Shown here in pieces: positions 41,421 through 52,590 of a DNA stretch of 64,000 nucleotides. The notes below the pieces were generated by a model. The model saw nothing but the letters and a program-made list of their open reading frames with translations. It searched no databases and was not told the DNA's origin. A program made the position numbers and the translations under genes. Source of the stretch: Vigna angularis (taxonomy: Eukaryota > Streptophyta > Magnoliopsida > Fabales > Fabaceae); NCBI RefSeq assembly GCF_016808095.1, contig NC_068973.1, positions 14,938,501 through 15,002,500 on the forward strand, written 5' to 3'. Every line of letters begins with the position of its first letter. Position 1 is the stretch's first letter.

Positions 41421-42404
41421 TATTCTTCTATGACCATTTATAGTAATGTTTTATTATTGTTAATTGTTTATAATTATCTTGTATGAATTCTATTATGGAT
41501 GTTTATTGTGATGAATTTATTGAATGAGTTTGTTGGCTAAAATTGATCTTGTTGGAAGGTTTGGAATAAGGGTTCTGTAATAGCTTGTATATGGGTATTA
41601 AATAGATATACAGATACTGTTTGAGGTTGTTGTGAGAGAAAGTAAAATTAGGCATTTTAAGATTTAGAGCATGAGAAAACAAGGTAGATAAATTAAATAA
41701 ATAAATTGTTAATTATTGAGGGCCTCCCTTTGTTAGTAGGATAGAGGAACCTTAAAAACCTGAGTTGGCACATCCCTGATCATAGAGCAGCCCTGGCTTG
41801 GTCCAGTCAGTTGTGACTAGTCATATGTGCTGGCGTCGAATGTGAGTTTGATGCGTTCAGACATCTGGGTCCTCTCCGATGACCAATTGGGGTAAAGAAA
41901 GATCTCTATTAGGATGAAAATAAAATAAAATAAGTCAACTGTAGATGCATAAAGTTATCATGGTAAAAACTTCACATATATTTTATTTATCGTTACATCG
42001 AGCTCAGACTATATTATGTAGTTGCTAAGATATGTTGAAATGTTTTGGATGATCTATGAATCTTTGATTGGTGAAAATATGTTGAGTTATACTCGTTATG
42101 GTCAAAATGAGTTTATAATATGAAGTATGATATCTGACAATATGTTTAATTTATTGACACCAAAATAGGTTATTGTCAAATTATGATTAGAGAATGAACA
42201 TGATTGAGTTATGTGGAGAAGAGGTTATGAATTGTTGATTTGATGAAATGTTGGAGTGGATAAGAGGGTATGAAATGTTGATTTGATGAAATGTTGGAGT
42301 GGATATAAGAAATCATTGCTTATGAAATGATGTTTCCTACGGGAAGTAGTATGTTCGGTTTATACCATGAGAGCTTGATATGAGCAAAGTAACACCTGAG
42401 GTTT

Positions 42405-42585
42405 ATGAAAGCAGGCAGCAAGTGGTCTGACCATAAGGCTTTGACATAAATATGTGATTCATAAGTTTTATAGAAGCAGGCAGAGAGAGGTCTGACCATA
42501 AGGCTTCAGAGAGTAAGACATAGTGTACAGGTGAGGCTTAAGGAAGCGGGCAGAGAGCGGTCTGACCATAAGGCTTCGTGAGTAA
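42405..42585. repeat. Three-unit array around GGTCTGACCATAAGGCTT
   Basis: GGTCTGACCATAAGGCTT, each time preceded by AGCRGGCAG, occurs three times about 65-70 bp apart inside the Gypsy LTR. Confidence 0.85.
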
Positions 42586-43079
42586 GCATGGTAAAATTGT
42601 AAGGTTTATGAAATTGAGGAAGATGATTTTGATAATGATGAATTAATGACATCGGGGTAATGATATTTTAGTAATTGTAGAAATACATGATTGAACTATT
42701 TTTATTACAAGTTTAATGATTGATATGATATGGTTGGCTTACCCTTATTTGTTTGTGCTATGATCATATAACTCATGTTATATGTGAATAGATAATGTTG
42801 CAGATGCGGTTGAAAAAGCTTAGAGATGAGAGAGATGCGGGGAAAAACTTTCAGGGATATTTTGTAAAAAGAATAAATTTGTATTGGAAAAATTATGTTG
42901 TGTAAAACTTATAAGTTGAAATTCGAATTTATGTTAAGTGGTGAAGACTATATTGTTTGAAGTTTGTAAGCTTGGTATTGTACTTTGGGAGAATTGAAAT
43001 AAAGTTGGATTGTTTATAGAAGATAAGTTAATTTAGTCTCTACTAAAAGTAATACTCTTTAAAATATTAGGGTATTACA

Positions 43080-44316
43080 GTCGGTCAGTCTGGTGGTCGA
43101 CTTAATGGTCTACCTGGTGATCGGCTTGGTCGGTCAGCCTAGTGATCAACTCGTGATCATAATGTAATGATGTTTGTGATGAATGTTGCTTTATGATGCT
43201 GATTATATTGATTGATGTTGAGATGATGCATGATGCTGATATATAGGTGGTTGCTCATAATATTGTGAAACAGATGCATGAATTGTGATTATGTTACTAA
43301 GCAAGACGTTTATCTAAATGTTGGAACTTGAATTAGCCTATGTGAGGTTTGAACTCTAGAATCTTTGGGAATGATTGCTATTACTTTGAAAGTATGAATG
43401 ACTTTGCCCAGGTTTCTATGATTGAATCACTTGCTTGTATGTGTCATATGATGAAGGTCATCTGTTGTTATCCCTTTTTAGCCAATGCATGATTCTAGCC
43501 CAATAAAAGAGACCATAATGTGTTCTATCCTTTGAACCTTTAGCTTTAAACAGGTTTTGAAAACCCCTGTTGAAAATCTTTACCTTGAGTTAAGTTGAGA
43601 ATATTTGTGTGGTATTGATAAAGGTTCAAGTTTGGGGTTATTGGAAAATTTGAAAAGGGAAAATAAATAAGCATTGAGCTAAGTGTTGAGTAAATGAAAA
43701 GCAAAATAAAAAGAAAAGAAAGCAAAAGAAAAGCTCAATGCAAGGGAAAGTTGGGAAGAAGTAAGAATGGTTTCTTGAAAAAAGAGATTGTGATGATGAA
43801 ATTATGAATTACTCTTCTAACTCAAGGATTTTGTGATCCGAAAAAACCAATTATTCTTCTTAGCCCACCCACATTACAAGCCATAGAAAAGCCCTTGTGA
43901 TGATACTTGCTTGTGAGTTGATTGATTGTGGTTAAATGAAAGGCAAAGTTGATTTATGTGACATTGTGATAGTAGAGTGCATGAGTCACCTCTATATACA
44001 CTTGTGTGTTTGAGAGAAACACTTTTTCTTGGTGAGGAATAGTTCCATGTATGCATGATTTCATCTTTGCTTGGTTGATAATTCATGAGTATAGCATCTG
44101 ATGAATATTTTGTTAGTATATGAGCACCACAATGAGCTCAATTGAATCACGAGATTTATTCATCTTAACTGATATTCTTTACGATAAGCTGATTTGAGCA
44201 ATTATTTGTCTTGAAAGAAAAAGTTTGAAATGTGTTAGAACCATTGTATGGATTGGTTGAAAGCTAAGTTACATTTTGTTTTCTTGAGGACAACCAAAGT
44301 TCTAAGTTTGAGGTTG
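43080..44316 (+). other. 3' internal, non-coding part of an Athila-like Gypsy element
   Basis: No open gene. The end GAGGACAACCAAAGTTCTAA then GTTTGAGGTTG runs straight into TGATAACGG, the arrangement seen at the 3' internal/LTR border of Athila-type elements (knowledge of the family). An A-rich zone with short AAAG repeats lies at 43680-43740. Confidence 0.5.
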
Positions 44317-44768
44317 TGATAACGGTTGAAAATACCTTTATTTGATACTAAAAACACTATTTTTGACTTAGAAACTAGCTTGGAATCATGGTTTTGATGA
44401 GTAAAGAGAGTTGAAGGGGAATTTGATGGTTTTGTGCTAGATTTCATTATTTTTAACCGGGATTGGGTTGATTTGGAAGAAGAAGTTGAAGTAGGAAGGA
44501 GTTGAAACTCGGGAAGAGATGGAAAAGCATAAAATGGTGATTGCAAACAGCACTGAGTGCCACTTTAGGGGCCCTTAGCGCTAGAGCACGTTGTCTCATG
44601 CTTGGCTGCCCTTTTCTGGAGCCCTCAGCGTAGGATACCCCTGGCTCGCGCCTGGGCACCTTTTTCAGGGGCGTTGAGCGCAACTATGACGAGACGTACC
44701 ACGCTTGCTTGCCTTCTGAGCTTACCCTGAACGTAACTTTTGAACCGCACATCGCTGAGCACCATAAG

Positions 44769-46418
44769 TAAACCCGTCAATTTGGCCCTCCTTACATGAT
44801 TTGACCCTAACCCACGTGGGTTGGGGCCGAAAAAAATTTATAGGGCCAAAAAACCCCTTGTAGAAAAAGTACACAGGGCCAAAATTTCTTCAAAAGTCCT
44901 ATGGGACAGGGCCAACCCATGGGCCTTTTTTTTAGAAAAAATGATCATTTTGAATACAAGAAAAAATATAATTAACTGTTAATCTGTTACAAAAATAGTT
45001 ACTATAGAAAATAAATTGAAATTTTTATAGGAGGAGAGTTCTAGAATCAAGAAACAAAAACAAAATGACAATATTTATTGAGTTAGATTCTCTAAGTATA
45101 TAATTAAAGAGTCATTTTATAAATTTGAAATTTAAATATTTAATTTCGTTTTTTATAGGTTATAAGTCAGAAATTAACTTTCTATCTAAAATTATCCTAA
45201 TTGAAATTTAAGAGAAGATTTTTTGTAATTGAAGCTCTTAATTTTTAAAAAAAAAATAAGGCTTCTTTATTTTCTTAGAAAGCTATTGAAAAAGAAATTG
45301 AATATAAATAATTTTATTTTTCATTTTATACTCAACAAATCATGCTCATAACATAAATAATAAGTAAAAAGAAAAAACTCATAAACCTTATGCAGGCTAC
45401 AGTTGTATTTGTCCATAGGATTCAATCTCGTCGTACTACTCACTCAAAATGTTTACATTTTAAATGTCATAAACATAAACATACATTTATGTTATGTGTT
45501 CTAATTGAAAGTTAAAAATAAATTATTTAATGTGTTAGTTAAAAAATTGAAAAACTATAACATTGTCATTCTTTAGTACTTTACGTCTATTTAAAATTTT
45601 CTTTGTTTTATAAATTTTTAATAAATTAATTTTCTTTTTTATAATATATCTTATGGTGATTTGGAGAAAAGATTATCAGAGAGAAAAAAATAAAATAAAA
45701 CATAAGTTTAATTTACACATAAAATATTAATATTATTTTTGATCCAAAAATTTTAGATAATAAAAATTTTGAATTATTTTTAATTTTAAATAATTAAAAA
45801 CAGATTGAGTGATATTTTAGAAGTCGAGGAAACAAAAACAGTGATTCTTTTTAAGAACTGTAAAAACAGTGCAAATACTAAATTAATTTAATATGTTATT
45901 ATCTCTCCTTGGGTTATTTTGATATTACTAATTATATATAATTTTCTAATAATTGGTGTCTGCAATATAAGACATAATTGTATTAAAATTGACAACAAAA
46001 TTAAACATCTTTATAATATTTTAGCAAAAAGAAATTTGTAATACTATTTAGTTGTATAAAATTAAGTGTGTGGTTTGTAATTGTTTTTAATTATTTAAAA
46101 AAGTAGTTATTTTGAATATTAAATATTCTATTATACTATAATTAATTAGTTTTATTTAATAATTTGTAAGAAGAAATCAATTACATGAATATAAAATTTA
46201 GTACTTTTAATAATTATTATCAGAATGTTGAAGTTTAGTTTCCAAAATTTTTTTAGTGGGCTAAACCCACCTTAACCCTGACCCTAACCCCCTTGAGAGG
46301 GGGCTTTTAGGGGTTGGGACTTTTTTTTGGCCCCCATTTGAGGGGCTTCTTAAGATGGGGCTTTTTCAAGAGTGGGTTAGGGCTAGCCCCGGAGTCATGG
46401 GTCAAATTGACAGCTCTA
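44769..46418. mobile_element. Non-autonomous hAT-like DNA transposon, 1.65 kb
   Basis: The 8 bases ACCATAAG repeat exactly at 44761-44768 and 46419-46426. Ends TAAACCCGTCAATTTGGCCC and, on the other strand, TAGAGCTGTCAATTTGACCC form imperfect inverted repeats. Further inverted GGGCC/CTAACCC-rich segments extend about 150 bp inward. The interior is very AT-rich and has no coding capacity. The 8-bp duplication fits hAT; a ninth shared T means Mutator is not fully excluded. Confidence 0.75.
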
Positions 46419-47175
46419 ACCATAAGTGGGGCGTTGAGCGCCAATCTTGTGGGCTTAGACTTATTTTCTGTTATTTTTATGTTTTATTTAAGGACTTGGA
46501 CGTCCTAGGGTTTGTATCTTTGGATGGAATAGACTCAAAAACACACTTTTCACTTCCTCCAAGGCGGAAATGGATGCGGAAGCTCCTATCTTCAATTTCT
46601 AGGGTTCTATCTTTCATTCTTTATCCATTGTTCATCTAGTTTCATCATTTTAATGGTGAACTATACTCTATTTGTTGTTGGGGATGATGTAACCTTTGTA
46701 AAGTCTCATGTATTGAATTGATTCTTGATATTATTTGCTTCTTTCATTAATTTTTAGAGTAATTCTTCTTTGTGTAATGCTTGCTTCGTTTAAATCATTC
46801 TTTAGCATGATGTATGATTTGCATGAGTACCGGAAGGTAGATTACAAGTCATGATCTAGAGAATTATTCCCAGAAGCAGTATTGCTAAAAAATGAGGGTA
46901 TGAGTTCTGGTTATCTTAAGCTTCTGTTCTTCAGAATTAATTATTAGGAATGCTAGGAATTGTATGAACTAATAGTTAAGGATAGACTTTCTTCGCCGAG
47001 GAATTGAGTTTTAAGTGTTTTAGAGAGTGACATTAACATTAATGGAGAAGTAGAATTCACATATACATGAGAGTAAACTAGGTGAAATCTAACCCCAACA
47101 ACATATTCATTCCATAATATCAAACCCGTTCATCTTTGCACTTTTGTCTAGTTGATCAAATTACATGCATATTTA

Positions 47176-48560
47176 GGTTTAATACCCAATCTTGTCCCCA
47201 GTTTGGTTCGGAAATCTCAATTCAGTCCCTCGTTAGAAAAGTAGTTGTAATGGATCCTTACTTGTACATTTGTGAGTCAAGTTAGCTGCCCTTACCCCTA
47301 CTTCAAACAAAAGAAGCCAAGAAAGTTGCCCTTACCCCTAATTCATCTCCTCTTCTTCAACACAAAACGGAAACCCTTACTTTCTCATGGACAAACAAAC
47401 ACCAGGCCATGGTTTCGTCGACGCTCCCCTCCCACCTGTCGGAGCCACCGCCGATACTGCGTTGTTTCGACCTCAGGCCCCACCGGAACCACTGCTGACC
47501 GCGGCGCCGCTGCATTCTCTTCTTCATGCGTGAGGCCGACACACTCTCCTTCTGTCTACCGCGAAAAGCCCTCTGCCAAACCGGCCACCGCGCCACTGCT
47601 TCGTCAACTCCAGCCACCGTGCCACTGCTTCTCCGATCCCGTTTGCTCTCTCCGACACCGGCAACCAAGGGAGGGGTTCGTCTTCATCGCACGTCCAAAC
47701 CTCCACCCGACTAGCAGCCGCGAGCCACCAGAGTCGTCGCCAGTCGAGGCGAAATTTCTCCTCCTCCGTCGCTCGTCGCACGCGGGAAGTTCTCTCCCTT
47801 CTCCGTCCATAGTCACCGCCACCACAGTGGCGGAAACTGCCGCCACCGAGGCTGCCGCGATGGGCTCTCCTATTTCTCTTTCAAGGGTTCTTTCGTCTCC
47901 AGCATCACCACCGGACCGAAGCATTCTTCCCTCTCTTTTTCTCATTTTTTAAATTTATTTACTGATTAATTTGGCATTGATTGATTCGATGTTTTACTGG
48001 GATTGAAAATGACGAGTGTGTATTGTGTACATCTGAGTGTGAGGGGTGAATGTTGGATCTGTTCTGCCCTGTGTGTTGATTGGGTTATGTTTGTTGGGGG
48101 TGGTTACGGTCGAAGAGCAATCCGGTCGAAATGATTTCGCGGGCGACAATCCGGACGAAAAAGAAGGTGTGATTGAAACGAAGATGACGAAGACGAGACG
48201 AAGAAGAAGAGTAAGAGAGTGAGAATGAGCGTAAGTGAGTAGCGAGTGAGGTGAAGGTGGGTGTGTGAGGGTGTACAGTAATGACTGGGGATGCGTTTTT
48301 TTAGGAGCCAGGAACCTCGGGTTTTCCCCATTTCATATATAAATTTAGGTTTAATACCATGTAAGCACGCACACAATGACACCTAAGCACTAATTACTAC
48401 CACATCATCATCCCATTAACTCTGTTTGCTTATATTTAACAAAAGGGACTAACTTGACTCACAAAATCTATAAGTAAGGATCCATTACAGTTACTTTTCT
48501 AACGAGGGACTAAATTGAGATTTCCGAACCAAACTGGGACAAAATTGGGTATTAAACCTT
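47176..48560. mobile_element. Mutator-like element carrying GC-rich gene-like sequence
   Basis: Left end GGTTTAATACCCAATCTTGT and right end (minus strand) GGTTTAATACCCAATTTTGT begin inverted repeats of about 105 bp. CATATTTA flanks both sides (47168-47175 and 48561-48568). The interior 47290-47950 is unusually GC-rich and keeps a 226-codon open frame (47272-47952) of low complexity, rich in Pro/Ser/Arg. It looks like acquired sequence rather than a transposase. Part of it (47299-47465) matches 16735-16908 in the solo LTR. Confidence 0.65.
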
Positions 48561-48732
48561 CATATTTACTTTTTAGTATTTGCATTCTAAACCTAAAAGA
48601 GTTTGTTTTCAAGTACTATTTAATCAATAAATCACATAACAATTTAGGTCGTGTGTCCTTTGGGATACGATACTTGGTCTTACCATTTTATATTACTTGA
48701 TACAATTCGGTACACTTGCCGGAGTCTTAACA

Positions 48733-48771
48733 AGTTTTTGGCACCTTTGCTGGGATCAAAAATTTTGTTTA
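48733..48771 (+). promoter_or_regulatory. Decayed Athila primer-binding region
   Basis: TTTTTGGCACCTTTGCTGGG follows the LTR end directly. It resembles the TTTTTGGCGCCGTTGCCGGG block used by Athila-type elements. Confidence 0.5.
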
Positions 48772-49368
48772 TCAGTCAGCAATCGCTCCAGATAGTATTT
48801 TCTTACTACATCTATTTAGACTATGTACAATATATGTATGTACAACACTAGTCCAATCATAATCAGACAAACTATCTAAGTCATCTAAGACTAAACAAGG
48901 CGTGATAGAAACATATTTTGACTTCCTAGGAAAATAAAATACCACAAAACAAACTAATATATACAAACGACATACCACATCTACCTCAATATCATTATTA
49001 ACTGCAAGCACATTAAACATATTTATAAGGTCTTTCAAAATCGTTGTTTTTGAATTAAATGGTTCACCAACTTTACCAACGACTGGTTCATCGTAGGGCA
49101 CGTCAAAACCCCCTACTCCTAAACCTAAAGTCATCAATACATTGACCACAGTGAAACGCACCAGATGTTGGCTAACTCTAAACGATTGATGGTGGCCAAC
49201 CCACCGACATACCATCTCTTTCAACAATTTTAAATTGACCTCTAAAGGATCCACAATGTTTAAACACCATCTAAATGGAGTTTTTCCAATGCATGTTTCA
49301 TGTCTAACTCGTAGTAAGGAATTCATATTGACAATGTACGATGTATCTATCCAAGCTCGTAGGCGCAA
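48772..49368 (-). pseudogene. Transposon-associated ORF fragment, family uncertain
   Basis: A 198-codon open frame without an ATG at its edge. It contains RWCLNIVDPLEVN, LMTLGLGVGGFDV, VDVVCRLYILVCFVVFYFPR and YDWTSVVHTYIVHSLNRC. Such blocks recall the N-terminal part of plant Ulp1-protease/DUF1985-type ORFs carried by Mutator-like elements. I cannot confirm the family. No catalytic protease motif is present. Confidence 0.4.
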
Positions 49369-49696
49369 CTATAAAAGAGTCCAAATTTAAAACATTCAAA
49401 TCAGTGTTCCAAAATGTTAAAATACAAAGGCTCAATTTCTCACACCAAGAGGGGGGGGGGGGTGAATTGGTGAAATGTAAAAACAATGTTCTTTTAAAAT
49501 ATTTTTCACAAAAGGTGATGTCTTTAAAGCTTTCTTGAAACGCAAGGTAAAAGACGTGTAAATGCAGCGGAAACAAAGTCGATTGCATACAAAGAAGTCG
49601 ACTGAATAAAAGAATGTAGGGATAGAAAGATCAAACACTGAGTTTTTATACTGGTTCGGCCAAGCCTACATCTAGTGTCCTTCCAACCACAAGAAG
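49369..49696. other. Repeat-like sequence with poly-G run, no gene
   Basis: Contains a 12-base G run near 49451 in AAGAGGGG...GTGAATTGG and TTTTTATACTGGTTCGGCC near 49646. Both strings are familiar from plant transposon ends, but no border could be set. Confidence 0.4.
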
Positions 49697-50058
49697 TTAA
49701 TGCACTATATTAATCTTCCTCCTTTGCCTTCCAATAGTACTAGCAGCATCATCTACATAATCTTCATTAAGCCATTTAAAGAAATTGCATCCTTGAAGTT
49801 CTTCATTTCTTGTCCGCTGTTCAAAGTATCCAACCACAAAATTTTCATTAATAACTAAAAATAATTTATCACAAACATTAAACTACAAACCTTGTAGTTA
49901 GGGCAGCCCCAGAATTGTTTCCCCTCGTTCTTAACTGTTTTTGCCACTCTCAACACAGCCTCCCCACAATGACATATTTGGCTTCCAACCAATCCTCTGG
50001 ATGAACCACCACGAGAGCTCCCCCATGTGCAAGACGAACAACCGTGATTCGAAGACAT
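49697..50058 (-). CDS. Small GRF-type zinc-finger protein (At4g04775-like), 2 exons
   Basis: Exons (minus) 49891-50058 and 49697-49816, intron GT-AG of 74 bp, 288 nt, 95 aa. After a Ser/Gly-rich leader, the zinc finger has ICHCGEAV (C29, C31), KNEGKQFWGCPNYK (C52) and, across the splice, EELQGCNFFKWLNED (C66). That is the C-x-C-G...G--F--C...C-FF-W pattern of GRF fingers, which bind nucleic acid or occur in transposon-linked plant ORFs. The downstream tail is basic (GRQRRK) and no membrane segment is seen. The reading frame is intact. It lies about 290 bp from a Mutator-like terminal repeat (50349-50560), so it may be a transposon passenger; function unknown. Confidence 0.72.
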
Positions 50059-50348
50059 TGCGAACCCCAAAGCGAGACAACCACTGAGAAGGAAGAAGAA
50101 CTCGCCAACCGCGAACCACCAACAACCACTGACTTAAGCACAACCCGTAAACAAGAACAACACAAATGAGAAGATCATGAACAACAACACCCACAACTGC
50201 TCCGTGTTGGCAATGTACGTGAAGAACTCCAACTCCAGCTGCCCTAACTTTCTTTCTATTCAATTGCACAAAATTAATTACAAACCCTAACTGCTGCCAA
50301 TTTATCCCCAATTAAATAAACCCAATTTTAAAATCAGCTGCCCTAACA

Positions 50349-50560
50349 CCACGTAAGCACGCACAAAATTGCATGGTGACACCTAACCAATGACTACTAC
50401 CACATCATCAGCCCATTAACTCTGTTTGCTTATAGTTAACGAAAGGGACTAATTTGACTCACATAATTACAAGTAAGGATCCATTACAATTACTTTTCTA
50501 AAGACGGACTAAATTAAGATTTTCGAACCAAACTGGGAACAAAATTGGGTATTAAACCTT
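50349..50560. repeat. Orphan Mutator-like terminal repeat
   Basis: Direct-repeat homologue of 48358-48560 (right end of the neighbouring element), sharing CCCATTAACTCTGTTTGCTT and ending GGGTATTAAACCTT. A matching inverted partner to its left was not found, so the element to which it belonged is truncated or rearranged. Confidence 0.75.
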
Positions 50561-51262
50561 AAACTTACGTTAAGTTCATTAGAACAAATTTTGATAATTA
50601 TTTTAAAAAAAATAAGGCATATTAATTTTTATATATATTAAAAATTAAAATGATTTTAGTTTTTTAAAAGATTAATATGAGTTAAGTCTTTTATCTTTCA
50701 TGAAAAAATAGATTTTATATTATCCTAAACTTGGAATAAATTTCATTTCTAGATTTTATTAATAAATGAATATAGTCTTTGTCAGACTTCAGAAAAACGT
50801 GCATAGTGGAGTCCACGTGGCAGGCGCAGGACGAGCCACCTCAGCGACGCACATGGGCGACAGCAGCGCCTGACACCCACTGACGGACGCCAGACTGTCG
50901 CACGCAGAACTGAGTCAGAGCATAGTGGGAACGTGCGTTCGGCGTAGTGGAATACACGTGTCCGCCTGGGAGTGGACGTCCGGCATGGGCAGTCAGGGAG
51001 AACGTGCGTTGACAGAAGTGGATTACACGTGTCCGGCTCAGAATGAACGACCGTCCGTTATGGGCTGTCAGAAATCAGAAACATGCTTGCCAGAGTGTAA
51101 CGTGCGTTGGAGTGGAGACGTGCGCTGGCGTGTGGAAAGCTGAAGCTTAGAATTTCTGAAATACTCTCCACCCTCTGCACGCACCTCTCTTTGCTTCATT
51201 TATGAGAATTCCTTCTCTTCCCTTACTCTCTACATTCTCTCCTCCTTCCCTATTCATTCTCT

Positions 51263-51368
<106 letters not shown>

Positions 51369-52239
51369 AAACACCAAATTTACCTCCTCCAATTCATATT
51401 TTCGGTACTGTGGAAGGACGCACGACATCCAGGATTCCAGAGAGAACGTTCGGCTAGTGAAGCTGGTAAGTCCTTTCCTTCCTCTCTGACGTTCGTTTTT
51501 CCGTGCATGTAAACTCAATTCTGAGTGTACGTTCGTAATCTTTCTTAGAGTGGGGTAATTCTGAGTTTGGTGTTGGGGTTCGTTCGTATAGTGGATTAAC
51601 GAGCGTTGGCTAGTAGAATCTGAGTGGAGAAGCGTCTGTGAGCGTCTGTGAACGTTCGTTATTTTCCAGGTAAGGGAAGCTTATTTAATTTAACTGGTTT
51701 GTTGTATGTGGTATGAACGTTCGTTATTAATTGCATGAGTATAATGCATGATGTTGCTATGATTGAATTGCATGAACGTTTGCTGTTTACATGATTGGGA
51801 ATGAAATATGAGAGAGTTATGCATGATATATGAAATATGTGGGATTTACATTATATGGATCGTATGAAACCTGAGGATTTGTTTATGATATGAAGGAATG
51901 AAATTATGAGATTTTGAACTAGAATGTATATGGAATGAAATAAGAAAACTCTCCCCACGATATTATGCGTTCGTTGCTGAACGGTCTCAGAACGTTCGGT
52001 TTTCTTGATGAAAACAACGGAAGTGGGATTCTTTCATTTGGATAGATCCCCTGTTGAGGACGAGCGTCCTCGTGTCAAACTATTATGCTTGAGCGTTCGG
52101 CCAAGCATTGTTATATCCAGTAGTCTTTGATAAATTTCCCTTCTGTGTATATATATATATGAAATAGTATGTTTCCCGTTCGTAAATACTACTTTGACAC
52201 TCTCTGAATATATTTATCAAATCTACTATTATGAGTTAA

Positions 52240-52590
52240 ATGGGGCTCGGTCTTATACCGAGCGTTCGTACGGCTCAACGTTTGGTCTTAAACCTAACGT
52301 TCGTACTTATTGACGTTCGGTCTCCAACCTAACGTTCGTCCAGAGTAGCGTTCGGTCTTACACCAGCGCTCGCACTGAGAAAACGTTCGGCCGTATTCTG
52401 AACGCTCGCTCAAATGTTATTCAGGTCTTATTCCGAACTCTCGCCCTAAATGATGTTCGGTCTTGCACTGAACATACGCTCAGTTTGACGCTCGGTCTTA
52501 TACCGAGCGTTCGCTGTAAATGAGGCTCGGTCTTACACTGAGCGCTCGCCCTGAATGGTGCTCGGTCTTTATACTGAGCGCTCGTAATTG
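52240..52590. repeat. Degenerate ~40-bp repeats, GCTCGGTCTTATACCGAGCG type
   Basis: About nine occurrences of a small inverted motif (CTCGGTCTTAYACYGAGCGYTCG) spaced roughly 35-45 bp. Each can fold into a short hairpin (CTCGGT...ACCGAG). Lies within the solo LTR. Confidence 0.8.

Larger units (their letters stand above)
40294..43079 (+). repeat. 3' LTR (2.8 kb) of the Gypsy element
   Basis: Begins TGTAAGATCCTTGAAAATAT after a polypurine tract and ends TATTAGGGTATTACA. It contains many GAATAGTAAA motifs (40340-40550), a TATA-like box (TTGCTATAAATAGCC near 40560), a five-unit 96-bp tandem array and a three-unit motif array. The 5' part of the element is missing from the window. Confidence 0.75.
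44317..48732 (+). repeat. Athila-like LTR, split by a hAT-like and a Mutator-like insertion
   Basis: Starts TGATAACGGTTGAAAATACC and ends CACTTGCCGGAGTCTTAACA. After removing 44769-46418 and 47176-48560 it is about 1.4 kb, a normal Athila LTR size. The inserted-free parts (44317-44768, 46427-47175, 48569-48732) read as one continuous non-coding LTR. It is followed by AGTTTTTGGCACCTTTGCTG, a decayed form of the Athila primer-binding region. Confidence 0.6.

Noticed and set aside
44235..44683. 103- and 76-codon minus-strand frames
   Set aside because: Run across the Athila-like LTR border and lack any domain.
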